In this document: in pieces, positions 25,444 to 33,072 of the stretch
Layout: every line of letters starts with the position of its first letter
Numbering within the stretch: position 1 is the stretch's first letter
From: Flavobacteriaceae bacterium PS02337
GTDB lineage: Bacteria > Bacteroidota > Bacteroidia > Flavobacteriales > Flavobacteriaceae
Assembly: GCA_029959285.1 (NCBI GenBank)
Contig: JASCOE010000009.1
Span: 124,001-188,000, forward strand
Direction: 5' to 3'
DNA length: 64,000 bases
Program-made: the position numbers and the translations under genes
Notes under the pieces: model-generated
The model's database searches: none
What the model was told of the DNA's origin: nothing
Seen by the model: only the letters and a program-made list of their open reading frames with translations

Positions 25444-25448
25444 TTATA

Positions 25449-25486
25449 AAAAAAACTTCAAAATAATTATACTTTGAAGGTTTTTT
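25449..25486. terminator. Bidirectional terminator hairpin
   Basis: AAAAAACTTCAAA pairs with TTTGAAGGTTTTTT around an AT loop, with T tails both ways. It sits between convergent genes. Confidence 0.82.
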
Positions 25487-25517
25487 AAATCATGAATTAG
25501 AAATTTTTCTTTAAAAG

Positions 25518-26333
25518 TTATTTGCTTTTTATCATTTTCTCAAAAACTTTTTGAGTTACGACAGCTAATTCATCATTTTTGCAATTCCATATAGAAACAT
25601 AATTATTAGAGGTAACCATTACAGATTCCCAACCAGCAAATTTCTCATAAAGCATCGTAGTGCAAATATCGGTTGCTGTAATCAATTCGCCAGTACTTGG
25701 TAAATGACTGTGAATAGATGAGAGCATAATATCTTTTTCATTACCATAATTTACTGGAATAATGTTAGCATGAAGTACTTTCTTATTCAAGACATTATTA
25801 TTTTGATCAAATGAAATTAAATAATCATTTCCATAGATAACAACTCCTGTATTGCTTGGTCCTGTTAATACATATACTTTTTTCTCATTATTTGCTATTA
25901 ATGGAATCATGTTAAGGCTACTATTTTCATAATGCTTAAAAATTGTATCTGTTCTCATAAGATTTAAGGTCTTCTGACGAATAGCATAAAGGTCATTTTC
26001 ATTTTTAGAAAAGCCTCTTTCTTCAAGTTCCAATTTGGCAGATTTTATATTGTAAGTGTGATCAAAAATAATTGTACCAATTACGACTGGTTTTTCACTT
26101 TTTGAGAAAAAAATACATTTAGATATGTCATTTTCTGAATATGAAAAATAACCACCTATATTGTCTCTATTTTGGTATTTTTCTAAAAACAAATCTGTTC
26201 CATACCAAGAAGCCATTTCAGATCTGTATAATCTTTTACCTTCTTCAACAACTTCTTTAATTTGTAAGTCTAATTTTTTTTGAGAATAACAGTTTATTGT
26301 TAAAAATAATAAAAAAATTGATAGTTTTTTCAT
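25518..26333 (-). CDS. Secreted protein of unknown function
   Basis: 271 aa with Sec signal peptide MKKLSIFLLFLTINCYSQ; cleavage after YSQ is likely. The mature part has LDLQIKEVVEEGKRLYRSEMASWYGTDLFLEKYQNRDNIGGYFSYSENDISKCIFFSKSEKPVVIGTIIFDHTYN, a mixed alpha/beta pattern. HSHLPSTGELITATDICTTM suggests a buried polar site but no known catalytic triad. No family recognised. It is divergent from the ArsR operon with a gap of 131 bp holding that operon's promoter. Confidence 0.7.
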   Translation of the reverse strand: MKKLSIFLLFLTINCYSQKKLDLQIKEVVEEGKRLYRSEMASWYGTDLFLEKYQNRDNIGGYFSYSENDISKCIFFSKSEKPVVIGTIIFDHTYNIKSAKLELEERGFSKNENDLYAIRQKTLNLMRTDTIFKHYENSSLNMIPLIANNEKKVYVLTGPSNTGVVIYGNDYLISFDQNNNVLNKKVLHANIIPVNYGNEKDIMLSSIHSHLPSTGELITATDICTTMLYEKFAGWESVMVTSNNYVSIWNCKNDELAVVTQKVFEKMIKSK

Positions 26334-26416
26334 ATAAGATGGCTGAATTTTAAATCTCTAAAGTAATATTTTTTGACGTTTATTCTTATTTTTTACAAAA
26401 TATTTGATAAAAAACA

Positions 26417-26461
26417 TTGTGCAGTCAAATGACTTCATTATATTTGCAGTCAAATAACTGC
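26417..26461 (+). promoter_or_regulatory. Promoter and putative ArsR operator of the ArsR/AHSA1 operon
   Basis: TTG (26417-26419), 19-bp spacer, TATATTTG (26439-26446): an ideal Bacteroidota promoter, 18 bp before the ATG. Two 14-mers, GCAGTCAAATGACT (26421-26434) and GCAGTCAAATAACT (26446-26459), differ at one base, start 25 bp apart and flank the -7 box. The first has perfect 5-bp arms (AGTCA/TGACT); the second reads GCAGT-N6-ACTGC. ArsR-type dimers bind such sites, so autoregulation is expected. Confidence 0.75.
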
Positions 26462-26464
26462 GTA

Positions 26465-26782
26465 ATGGAAATTAGAAGAGATGTTTTTCAGGCCATAGCC
26501 GATCCGACAAGAAGAGCTATATTGAGTTTAGTTGCAATACAATCAATGACACCTGGTGCTATTGCAGAGAATTTTAATTCGTCGAGACAGACGATTTCAA
26601 AACATATTCAAATTCTTAGCGAATGTGAATTACTAAACCAAACACAAAACGGAAGAGAAATTTATTATCATTTAAATCCTTTGAAAATGAAAGAAATTGA
26701 CAATTTTATTGAGCCTTTCAGAAAAATGTGGGACGAGCGATTTAATAAGCTAGAAGCAATCATGAAAAATTATAAAAAATAA
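26465..26782 (+). CDS. ArsR/SmtB-family transcriptional regulator (SdpR-like)
   Basis: 105 aa from ATG 26465 ([22 protein letters not shown]); the open frame extends upstream through the promoter, which rules that extension out. The winged helix-turn-helix is residues 20-80, with [24 protein letters not shown] as recognition region and [11 protein letters not shown] as the wing. No metal-binding cysteines are seen, so this is the non-metal SdpR/AHSA1-associated branch. First gene of a four-gene operon (AHSA1 3 bp later, DoxX, DUF4256). Confidence 0.9.
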   Translation: MEIRRDVFQAIADPTRRAILSLVAIQSMTPGAIAENFNSSRQTISKHIQILSECELLNQTQNGREIYYHLNPLKMKEIDNFIEPFRKMWDERFNKLEAIMKNYKK

Positions 26783-26785
26783 GAC

Positions 26786-27253
26786 ATGGAAAAGAAGACA
26801 AAAATTCACGCTGAAGAAAATAAACAAGATCTTGTTATTACAAGAGAATTTGATCTTCCGGTAGAACTTTTATTTAAAGCTTATATCGAGCCAGAAATTG
26901 TAGCGCAATGGATGGGAACAAAAGTAGTAAAGCTTGAAAATAAGAAACATGGCGGTTGGGAATTTGAAACTAGCGATCCTTCTGGAAATGTAGTTTTTAA
27001 AGCGCATGGAACTATTCACGATATAATTCCAAATGAGAAAATTGTACGCACTTTTGAAATGGATAATGTAAACTTTGCTCCTCAATTAGAGTTTTTAGAA
27101 TTTGAAAAATTAACTGAAAAAACAAGCAAATTAACGATGCAAATTATTTATAAATCTATCGAAGATAGAATGACACAATTAAAATTGCCATTTGCGCAAG
27201 GTTTAAATATGGCGCACAACAGACTGGAAGAAATTGTAACTAAACTAAGCTAA
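26786..27253 (+). CDS. SRPBCC/AHSA1 domain protein
   Basis: 155 aa, a START-like hydrophobic ligand-binding fold related to the Aha1 C-terminal domain. Typical start region LVITREFDLPVELLFKAYIEPEIVAQWMG (about 16-44) and the terminal helix MAHNRLEEIVTKL. It lies 3 bp after the ArsR stop and 5 bp before the DoxX start. Pairing of ArsR with an AHSA1 protein is frequent in bacteria; the regulator usually controls it. Ligand unknown. Confidence 0.9.
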   Translation: MEKKTKIHAEENKQDLVITREFDLPVELLFKAYIEPEIVAQWMGTKVVKLENKKHGGWEFETSDPSGNVVFKAHGTIHDIIPNEKIVRTFEMDNVNFAPQLEFLEFEKLTEKTSKLTMQIIYKSIEDRMTQLKLPFAQGLNMAHNRLEEIVTKLS

Positions 27254-27258
27254 GTATT

Positions 27259-27636
27259 ATGAATAAAAAGAATAAGATTATTTATTGGATTGCCAGGCTT
27301 TGGCTGTCTCTTGGAATGGCTTCTACTGGCTTTGTACAAATAGTACAGATGAAAGAAGAAGTCGAAATGATGAAGCATTTAGGTTATCCGCTTTATTTTT
27401 TGACGCTTTTAGGAGTTTGGAAAATTTTGGGTGTAATTGCCATTCTAATTCCTAAATTTGGTTTGCTGAAAGAATGGGCTTATGCTGGTTTTTTCTTTGC
27501 AATGTCTGGAGCTGTAGCTTCTCATTTGGCTTGCGGCGATGGCGCTGTAGCACTTTTTGGACCAATATTATTAATTGTTTTAACCATTTTTTCTTGGTAT
27601 TACAGACCTGCAGAAAGAAAATGTTTTACGAATTAA
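27259..27636 (+). CDS. DoxX-family membrane protein
   Basis: 125 aa with four hydrophobic helices (about residues 8-25, 47-66, 72-92, 98-116). LWLSLGMASTGFVQIVQ and GVWKILGVIAILIPKFGLLKEWAYAGFFFAMSGAVASHL match DoxX-like inner-membrane proteins. Function unknown, perhaps redox or organic-solute stress. Third gene of the ArsR operon, 5 bp after AHSA1. Confidence 0.86.
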   Translation: MNKKNKIIYWIARLWLSLGMASTGFVQIVQMKEEVEMMKHLGYPLYFLTLLGVWKILGVIAILIPKFGLLKEWAYAGFFFAMSGAVASHLACGDGAVALFGPILLIVLTIFSWYYRPAERKCFTN

Positions 27637-27648
27637 AACTTCATTAAA

Positions 27649-28206
27649 ATGAAAAAAGAATTGACAATAAACGAGCAAGATGAAATTTTAAGTACACTTG
27701 AAAAACGTTTCGAAAAACATAAAAATCGTCACGAAAATCTAGATTGGTCTAAAATTGAAGCCAAATTAAAGGCAAATCCAGAGAAATTATGGTCGCTTGA
27801 ACAAATGGAAATCACCGACGGTGAACCAGATGTTATTGGTTATGATAAAAATACCGATGAATATCTTTTTGTAGATTGCGTTTCAGAAAGTCCAAAAGGA
27901 CGCAGAAGTGTTTGTTATGATCACGAAGCGCTTGAAAAAAGAAAAGAACACAAACCGGCTAACAGTGCCATAAATATGGCTGAAGAAATGGGAATTGAAA
28001 TCTTAAATGAAGAACAATATAAAGAATTACAGAAACTAGGAAAATTTGATACCAAAACCTCTAGCTGGATTTTGACTTCGCCAGAAATTAGAAAACTGGG
28101 CGGTGCTATTTTTTCTGATTTTAGATATAACACCGTTTTTGTATACCACAATGGAGCAGAATCGTATTATGCTGCGAGAGGATTTCGTGGTTTATTAAGA
28201 GTTTAA
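27649..28206 (+). CDS. DUF4256 family protein
   Basis: 185 aa, cytoplasmic. LWSLEQMEITDGEPDVIGYDKNTDEYLFVDCVSESPKGRRSVCYDHEALEKR (about 47-98) carries the family features, with a conserved-looking D/E rich patch and RRSVCYDHEAL; the end has FSDFRYNTVFVYHNGAESYYAARGFRGLLRV. It has no known catalytic function. Last gene of the ArsR/AHSA1/DoxX unit, 12 bp after DoxX, closed by a strong terminator. Confidence 0.85.
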   Translation: MKKELTINEQDEILSTLEKRFEKHKNRHENLDWSKIEAKLKANPEKLWSLEQMEITDGEPDVIGYDKNTDEYLFVDCVSESPKGRRSVCYDHEALEKRKEHKPANSAINMAEEMGIEILNEEQYKELQKLGKFDTKTSSWILTSPEIRKLGGAIFSDFRYNTVFVYHNGAESYYAARGFRGLLRV

Positions 28207-28209
28207 AAA

Positions 28210-28246
28210 AATAAAACCTTCAAAGTATTTTTTGAAGGTTTTATTT
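28210..28246. terminator. Bidirectional intrinsic terminator
   Basis: AAAACCTTCAAA pairs with TTGAAGGTTTTA around a T-rich loop. Serves the ArsR operon (plus) and the DUF2200 gene (minus). Confidence 0.88.
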
Positions 28247-28251
28247 TTTAA

Positions 28252-28602
28252 TTATTCTCTTAAAATTTTTTCCATTTTTTTTCCTTTCGCTAATTCATCG
28301 ACTAATTTGTCTAAATATCTTAGTTTTTGAATTAACGGATCTTCAATTTCTTCAACGCGATAACCGCAGATAACTCCCGTAATTTTCGAAGCGTTCAGAT
28401 TGATTTGTGGAGCTTCTTCAAAGAAAGTTTGAAAATCTACTTTCTTTTCAATTTGTTCTTTAATCTGTTTATCATCATATCCTGTTAACCATTTAATTAC
28501 GGTGTCTAATTCTTCTTTCGTACGCTCTTTCTTTTCTACTTTTTGAATATATAAAGGATAAACACTAGAAAATAATATTTTGTAAATTCTGTCTGTTTTC
28601 AT
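28252..28602 (-). CDS. DUF2200 family protein
   Basis: 116 aa from ATG 28602 ([25 protein letters not shown]); the open frame extends 15 codons further upstream, but the family start is here. [78 protein letters not shown] is the DUF2200 core (helical, cytoplasmic). Function unknown. It faces the DUF4256 gene across a shared terminator. Confidence 0.85.
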   Translation of the reverse strand: MKTDRIYKILFSSVYPLYIQKVEKKERTKEELDTVIKWLTGYDDKQIKEQIEKKVDFQTFFEEAPQINLNASKITGVICGYRVEEIEDPLIQKLRYLDKLVDELAKGKKMEKILRE

Positions 28603-28736
28603 GATCAACTGTTTTAGAATAAAAGCTTTCATGTAAATATAATTCAAAAGAATAAAAAAGGAAAATACATTGAATATTTTAATACCTTAGATTCGCTTTA
28701 ATAAAATTAATTTAGAAATTTTAAATAGTTATTTCT

Positions 28737-29138
28737 ATGGAAAATAATTCAAATGACACTACACCAAAAGTCACAGGAATTGGCGGAATTTTCTTTTTTC
28801 TTGACAATCCGAAAGAAACTAAAGATTGGTATGCCAAAAATTTAGGATTAGAAATAAACGAATGGGGTTCTGCAAGTTTTGAGTCACGAAATCTTGAAAA
28901 TCCAGAACAAATCGAATCGACTCAATGGTGTCCTTTTAAGAAAGGTGATGAATATTTTTCTCCTTCTAAAAAAGATTTTATGGTGAATTACCGTGTTCAA
29001 AATATCGAAGGACTTTTAGAGAAATTAAAAGCAAACGGAGTTACAGTTTTAGATGATATCGAAACTTACGATTACGGAAAATTTGTTCATATAATGGATA
29101 CGGAAGGCAATAAAATTGAACTTTGGGAACCAGCTTAA
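28737..29138 (+). CDS. VOC (glyoxalase/dioxygenase-fold) protein
   Basis: 133 aa. GIGGIFFFLDNPKETKDWYAKNLGLEINEWG (about 14-44) and VQNIEGLLEKLKANGVTVLDDIETYDYGKFVHIMDTEGNKIELWEP (about 86-131) form the two halves of a VOC metal-binding fold; the terminal HIMDTEGNKIELWEP has the usual glutamate ligand. Substrate unknown. Single gene between a DUF2200 gene and an acetyltransferase gene. Confidence 0.85.
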   Translation: MENNSNDTTPKVTGIGGIFFFLDNPKETKDWYAKNLGLEINEWGSASFESRNLENPEQIESTQWCPFKKGDEYFSPSKKDFMVNYRVQNIEGLLEKLKANGVTVLDDIETYDYGKFVHIMDTEGNKIELWEPA

Positions 29139-29185
29139 TTAATTATTAGTTGTTAATGATTAATGATTGAAAAATAAAACTATGT

Positions 29186-29716
29186 ATGTTTAATAAACTG
29201 GTTGAAATAAACTGCCATTCAAAAAATAAATTCTTAAGAAAAATCGCTTCTAATATATTAGAAAAAATGTATTGTTGCGAAATCAATTGTGCTGAAATGG
29301 ACAAAAGTGTTTTGTTTGCACATCACGGACGCGGATGCACAATTGTAGCTTCTAAGATTTGCGAAAATGTTGTGATTTTTCAAAACGTTTCAATCGGAGC
29401 CAATTTGAAGTATAATAAAATTAATAAAGAATGGGAAAATGTTGGAAATCCGATTATTGCTAAAAATGTTATAATTGCTGATGGAGCTAAAATTTTAGGT
29501 CCTATAGTAATTGGAGAAAATTCTGTTATTGGTGCTGGTTCTATTATTACAAAAGATATTCCGCCAAATAGTGTGGCGTATGGAGTAAATCAATTTAAGC
29601 CAAAAGATATAAACTATGATTTTATATTCAATCGAAATATGATACATCCAAGTAAGATAATTGAAGCCAATAAAAAACTAGTTACCGAATTTAATAAACA
29701 AAATAAATCTATCTAA
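29186..29716 (+). CDS. Left-handed beta-helix acetyltransferase (serine acetyltransferase-like)
   Basis: 176 aa from ATG 29186. Hexapeptide repeats are visible: ENVVIFQNVSIGANL, NVIIADGAKILGPIVIGENSVIGAGSIITKDIPPNSVAYGV (about 95-137). The AHHGRGCTIVASKICENVV part is like CysE's active-site His region. Lacks the long N-terminal helical domain of CysE, so it may instead O-acetylate a sugar or polysaccharide. An ATG at 29182 is out of frame. Terminator follows at 29723. Confidence 0.82.
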   Translation: MFNKLVEINCHSKNKFLRKIASNILEKMYCCEINCAEMDKSVLFAHHGRGCTIVASKICENVVIFQNVSIGANLKYNKINKEWENVGNPIIAKNVIIADGAKILGPIVIGENSVIGAGSIITKDIPPNSVAYGVNQFKPKDINYDFIFNRNMIHPSKIIEANKKLVTEFNKQNKSI

Positions 29717-29722
29717 AAATAC

Positions 29723-29753
29723 AAAAGCTCTATTATTTCTAATGGAGCTTTTT
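29723..29753. terminator. Intrinsic terminator
   Basis: AAAAGCTC-tATTA / AATgGAGCTTTTT hairpin, T5 tail; lies between the acetyltransferase and the convergent methionine aminopeptidase gene. Confidence 0.75.
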
Positions 29754-29767
29754 ACTTTATATTTTTC

Positions 29768-30532
29768 CTAATTCCAAATTTCATTCATTTCGGTCAGAAT
29801 AATTGGTTTTCCTTCTGTAACCACAATCGTATGTTCGTGCTGCGCCATAAATCCGCCTTTATTTCCGACCATTGTCCAGCCGTCTTGTAAAGTTTCTGCA
29901 TAAGTAGAAGTTGTAGAAATAAACGTTTCAATGGCAACAACAGAATTTTTCTTAAATCTTGTTTGATTAAAACGATCTCTATAGTTGCCAATTTCGTGTG
30001 GCGCTTCATGAAGACTTCTCCCTACTCCATGCCCAGTTAAATTCTTAATTACTTTATAACCACGTTTTTTAGCTTCAGTTTCAATTAAAAATCCTATGTC
30101 AGAAATACGAACGCCGCCTTTGATATTATAAATGGCTTTGTGTAAAATATCTTTTGAAGCTTCGACTAATTTTTGATGCTCATTTACATCGGATCCAATA
30201 ACGAAAGAACCGCCGTTATCTGACCAAAAACCGCCTAATTCTGCAGAAACATCAATATTAATTAAATCTCCTTCTTGTAGAATTCTTTTATCAGACGGAA
30301 TTCCGTGACAAAATTCGTTGTCAACACTAATGCAAGTCCAACCCGGAAAACCATAAGTCAAATAGGGCGCAGATTTAGCTCCTAAATCGTTGAGAATTTG
30401 TCCGCCATAATCGTCTAATTCTTTTGTAGAGATTCCGGGTTTGGCAAATTTTCTCATTTCTTTCAAAGTAAAAGCAACTGCTTCACTCGCTTTTTTCATT
30501 CCGATTAATTCTGCTTCTGTTGTTATTGACAT
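29768..30532 (-). CDS. map: Type I methionine aminopeptidase
   Basis: 254 aa cytoplasmic metalloprotease that removes the initiator Met. Metal ligands are visible: Asp in INIDVSAELGGF, Asp in WSDNGGSFVIG, His in GHGVGRSLHEAPHEIG, Glu in VVAIETF, and Glu in FMAQHEHTIVVTEG. The sequence VVAIETFISTTSTYAET departs from the usual TIEP pattern of the main housekeeping enzyme, so it may be a second paralogue. Normal length. Stands alone on the minus strand. Confidence 0.93.
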   Translation of the reverse strand: MSITTEAELIGMKKASEAVAFTLKEMRKFAKPGISTKELDDYGGQILNDLGAKSAPYLTYGFPGWTCISVDNEFCHGIPSDKRILQEGDLINIDVSAELGGFWSDNGGSFVIGSDVNEHQKLVEASKDILHKAIYNIKGGVRISDIGFLIETEAKKRGYKVIKNLTGHGVGRSLHEAPHEIGNYRDRFNQTRFKKNSVVAIETFISTTSTYAETLQDGWTMVGNKGGFMAQHEHTIVVTEGKPIILTEMNEIWN

Positions 30533-30616
30533 GTTATTTTCTTTACTAATTTCTATTCAAACTAATTGCGCACTAAAATACTAATTTTCTTGAAAAGTTA
30601 ACGTTATTTAAATGCT

Positions 30617-30652
30617 AAAACCCTCATAAATCTAATATTTATGAGGGTTTTA
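30617..30652. terminator. Terminator downstream of the SDR gene
   Basis: AAAACCCTCATAAA / TTTATGAGGGTTTT, perfect 14-bp stem with a 7-nt loop and T-rich flank; lies 18 bp past the SDR stop (minus strand) and before the map promoter region. Confidence 0.82.
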
Positions 30653-30669
30653 ATTTTTTTAGATTTTAT

Positions 30670-31404
30670 TTACCAAGGACTTTCTTCGCTTTCGTTTTCT
30701 ATATCGGGGCTGTAGAATTTTCCTGTTGGCCCGTTTTCATCTAAAGTATGTTTAATGATGAAATTTGCTGCGCTTTCTACACTCGCAGGTCCGCTATGAT
30801 GATTAAAGTCAGTTGCGGTATAACCAGGATCAATTGCGTTTATTTTAAAACCCAAATCTTTTAATTCGTGTGCCAAAGTAATGGTAAAAGCATTTAAAGC
30901 CGTTTTTGAAGAAACATAAGAAACTGCTTTAAAAGCATAATATTTCCACGTTGGATCACTGTGTAAAGTCAAAGAACCTAAACCAGAAGTAATATTGCTG
31001 ATTCTCGGATTATCTGATTTTTTTAATAGCTCAATAAAAGCTTGTGTAACTCTAATTACTCCAAAAAAATTGGTGTCAAAAACATTCTGAATATTTGCTA
31101 CAGAAGTTGTGGAAGAATCTTGCGGAACATCGCCTAAAATTCCAGCATTATTGATTAAAATATCTAATTTGCCTTGCTCCTTTTCGATGCTATTTTTTGC
31201 TGCTAAAACACTTTCGTCGTTTGTAACATCAATCTGAATCGCTTTTATGTTTTGAAATCCTTTTTCGTTTAGTTCTTTTACAACTTCTTCACCTTTTGCA
31301 AGATCACGACTTCCTAAATAAATAAAAAATCCTTTTTCTGAAAGTTGTTTTGCTGTTTCTAAACCTATGCTTCTATTTGCGCCTGTAATTAATACTGAAT
31401 TCAT
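30670..31404 (-). CDS. Short-chain dehydrogenase/reductase (SDR)
   Basis: 244 aa from ATG 31404. NAD(P)-binding motif SVLITGANRSIGLETAKQL (residues 3-21, TGxxxxIG), NNAG in ILINNAGILGD, and the catalytic region GLGSLTLHSDPTWKYYAFKAVSYVSSKTALNAF carries Ser, Tyr and Lys (YVSSK). C-terminus DENGPTGKFYSPDIENE resembles carbonyl-reductase-type SDRs. An upstream in-frame start is possible but the SDR start is at MNSVLITG. A 16-bp palindrome found again before the Crp/Fnr gene lies in its promoter, so it is a probable target of that regulator. Confidence 0.88.
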   Translation of the reverse strand: MNSVLITGANRSIGLETAKQLSEKGFFIYLGSRDLAKGEEVVKELNEKGFQNIKAIQIDVTNDESVLAAKNSIEKEQGKLDILINNAGILGDVPQDSSTTSVANIQNVFDTNFFGVIRVTQAFIELLKKSDNPRISNITSGLGSLTLHSDPTWKYYAFKAVSYVSSKTALNAFTITLAHELKDLGFKINAIDPGYTATDFNHHSGPASVESAANFIIKHTLDENGPTGKFYSPDIENESEESPW

Positions 31405-31429
31405 TTTCTGTTGTTTTAAATTATTGAAG

Positions 31430-31474
31430 CAAAGTTCTGTAGATAAAAAATAAAAACATTTGCCAAATGACAAA
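31430..31474 (-). promoter_or_regulatory. Promoter and putative Crp/Fnr operator of the SDR gene
   Basis: Plus-strand TTTGCCAAATGACAAA at 31459-31474 is a near-perfect palindrome. 21 bp away (minus strand) is GAACTTTG at 31430-31437, close to the -7 consensus TAnnTTTG. The ATG is 26 bp past the -7 box. The same 16-mer, at the same 21-bp distance, precedes the regulator gene. Confidence 0.65.
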
Positions 31475-31484
31475 AAGCGATTTT

Positions 31485-32054
31485 TTAGCGAATATTTTTT
31501 CTAATTCTGCTTAAAGAAGATTGTGTGATTCCTAAATAGGAAGCCAAATAAGAAAGCGGAACACGATTGATTACATTTGGGAACATTTCCATAAAAGACA
31601 AATAACGCGTTGTAGCATCTTCAGAAACCAGTGGACTTCTTCTTGCTACTTTTTGCATTAAAGCTTTGGAAATTATTTTGTGCACAATTGTATCCCAACC
31701 AATAATGGTGTTTAATAATTCTTGCCAATCTTTTTTAGAAAATACAATCATTTTACAATCTGTAACTGCTTGTACGTAGGCAGATGAACAAATATTATTA
31801 TCGAAACTCTCTAAATCTACTACTAGATTATTTTCGTCTATAAAGTATTTCGTGATTTCTTCGCCTTTGTTGTTGTAGTAACAAACTCGCAGAATTCCTT
31901 CTAAAATAAAACCAACTTCAACAGAAACTTTCCCAGCTTCAGAAAAATAATCTTCTTTACGGATTTCTCTTTCTTGGGCTTTAGATAAAATTAAATCAAT
32001 CTGCTGCTGATTTAAATTGCCAAATTGCAATATATAATTTACTAATTCTTTCAT
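31485..32054 (-). CDS. Crp/Fnr-family transcriptional regulator
   Basis: 189 aa. N-terminal cyclic-nucleotide-binding-like fold (about 15-120, with EAGKVSVEVGFILEGILRVCYYNNKGEEITKYFI) lacking iron-sulfur cysteines, and a C-terminal winged helix with VPLSYLASYLGITQSSLSRIRKNI as recognition helix (about 164-187). Effector unknown. The -7-like TAACTTTC lies only 4 bp before the ATG, suggesting a leaderless mRNA unless another promoter is used. Followed at 80 bp by the SDR gene, which shares its operator sequence. Confidence 0.88.
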   Translation of the reverse strand: MKELVNYILQFGNLNQQQIDLILSKAQEREIRKEDYFSEAGKVSVEVGFILEGILRVCYYNNKGEEITKYFIDENNLVVDLESFDNNICSSAYVQAVTDCKMIVFSKKDWQELLNTIIGWDTIVHKIISKALMQKVARRSPLVSEDATTRYLSFMEMFPNVINRVPLSYLASYLGITQSSLSRIRKNIR

Positions 32055-32058
32055 GCAC

Positions 32059-32103
32059 GAAAGTTAGGAATAAGTTTTTATTGAGAATTTGTCATATGGC
32101 AAA
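32059..32103 (-). promoter_or_regulatory. Promoter and putative autoregulatory operator of the Crp/Fnr gene
   Basis: Plus-strand TTTGTCATATGGCAAA (32088-32103), minus TTTGCCATATGACAAA. On the minus strand it differs at one base of 16 from the plus-strand SDR site. The -7-like TAACTTTC is at 32059-32066, again exactly 21 bp from the palindrome. Confidence 0.65.
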
Positions 32104-32109
32104 AAAAAA

Positions 32110-32505
32110 CTACATTCCCGGCCAATACAAAAAATTAAATTTATGTCCGTCAGGATCTGTAAAACCAAAAGTATAACCAACTTCATAATTTTCTGGTTCA
32201 GAAAAAATGGTTCCTCCAATTTCTTTTATTTTTTTGTACCAAAGATCAACTTCCTCTCTACTATTTGCTGATAAAGAAAAGATAATTTCGTTTTCTATTT
32301 TGGCGTTTGCCAATTTTCCTTTTACTGCAACTTCTAATCTTTTGGGAACAAAAAAGTTGATAATGAAATTGTTTTCAGCGAAAATAAAACTCACTAAATC
32401 TTCTGTTTCTTTTCCATTTTGTTTGAAACCTAAATCAGTGTAAAATTGAATTGTTTTTTGTAAATCATTAGAAACAAGATTTCCCCATATCATTTTAGTT
32501 TTCAT
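32110..32505 (-). CDS. VOC family protein (PhnB/glyoxalase-like)
   Basis: 131 aa from ATG 32505. KMIWGNLVSNDLQKTIQFYTDLGFKQNGK is the first VOC half and NSREEVDLWYKKIKEIGGTIFSEPENYEVGYTFGFTDPDGHKFNFLYWPGM the second, ending in the typical D-P-D-G-H. Function unknown. It lies 55 bp upstream of the Crp/Fnr start on the same strand. A perfect 11-bp inverted repeat lies 12 bp upstream of its ATG. Confidence 0.84.
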   Translation of the reverse strand: MKTKMIWGNLVSNDLQKTIQFYTDLGFKQNGKETEDLVSFIFAENNFIINFFVPKRLEVAVKGKLANAKIENEIIFSLSANSREEVDLWYKKIKEIGGTIFSEPENYEVGYTFGFTDPDGHKFNFLYWPGM

Positions 32506-32516
32506 AAACTTTATTT

Positions 32517-32548
32517 TTAATTGATTATTATCCAAGTTAATCAATTAA
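32517..32548. promoter_or_regulatory. Inverted repeat TTAATTGATTA-N10-TAATCAATTAA
   Basis: Perfect 11-bp arms (32517-32527 and 32538-32548) with a 10-bp spacer, centred about 28 bp upstream of the VOC start codon. It resembles an operator for a dimeric regulator, but could also be a chance AT-rich hairpin. Confidence 0.4.
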
Positions 32549-32574
32549 TCTATAAGTTTCTGAATTTAAAATAA

Positions 32575-33072
32575 TTATCCTTTTAGAATTAATATTCCAT
32601 GTCCTTTTTCTGATGACTTTTGAAAAGCTTTTTGAATGGTTTCCACATGATGTAAAATATATTCAAGACTATTATTTATAGTAAACCATCCAGCTCTGTA
32701 AATACCATCTTTTATCATTTTTTCTTGGTCATACGAAGCTAAAATTTCGTTTGTAGTAATATTTTTCATTACGTTATTTATTAACTCAACATCTTTTGAT
32801 TTAATAAAGTTTAACCCTTCAATCTTCTTTGAAACTTGAATGCCATCTATTTTATTAAGAATTTTATCTTTAGAGCAATCGTTACTTTGTAATAAATAAA
32901 TGGCAATATCCCAAGCTTTGTCAGTATAAAAAAAATTATCTCCTTCTTGATGAAATTCACCATCTGGGTTTACATAGAAATCATAGAAATATCTTTCGAA
33001 TTGCGCAGGTTTGTCAATGAATTCATCAATTATTTTATCTTCAACTCTATAAAATTCACAAATAATTCCCAT
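32575..33072 (-). CDS. DUF1877 (YfbM-like) family protein
   Basis: 165 aa cytoplasmic. Starts MGIICEFYRVEDKIIDEFIDKP, and contains FYTDKAWDIAIYLLQSND (about 49-66), a DKAWD core I associate with DUF1877. It ends YILHHVETIQKAFQKSSEKGHGILILKG. Function unknown. Divergent from the endonuclease V-like gene across a 133-bp gap. No terminator was clear on the minus strand. Confidence 0.82.
   Translation of the reverse strand: MGIICEFYRVEDKIIDEFIDKPAQFERYFYDFYVNPDGEFHQEGDNFFYTDKAWDIAIYLLQSNDCSKDKILNKIDGIQVSKKIEGLNFIKSKDVELINNVMKNITTNEILASYDQEKMIKDGIYRAGWFTINNSLEYILHHVETIQKAFQKSSEKGHGILILKG

Noticed and set aside
28737-32505. The two VOC genes as a duplicated pair
   Set aside because: They lie on opposite strands, differ in sequence and in their upstream sites; only the fold is shared.
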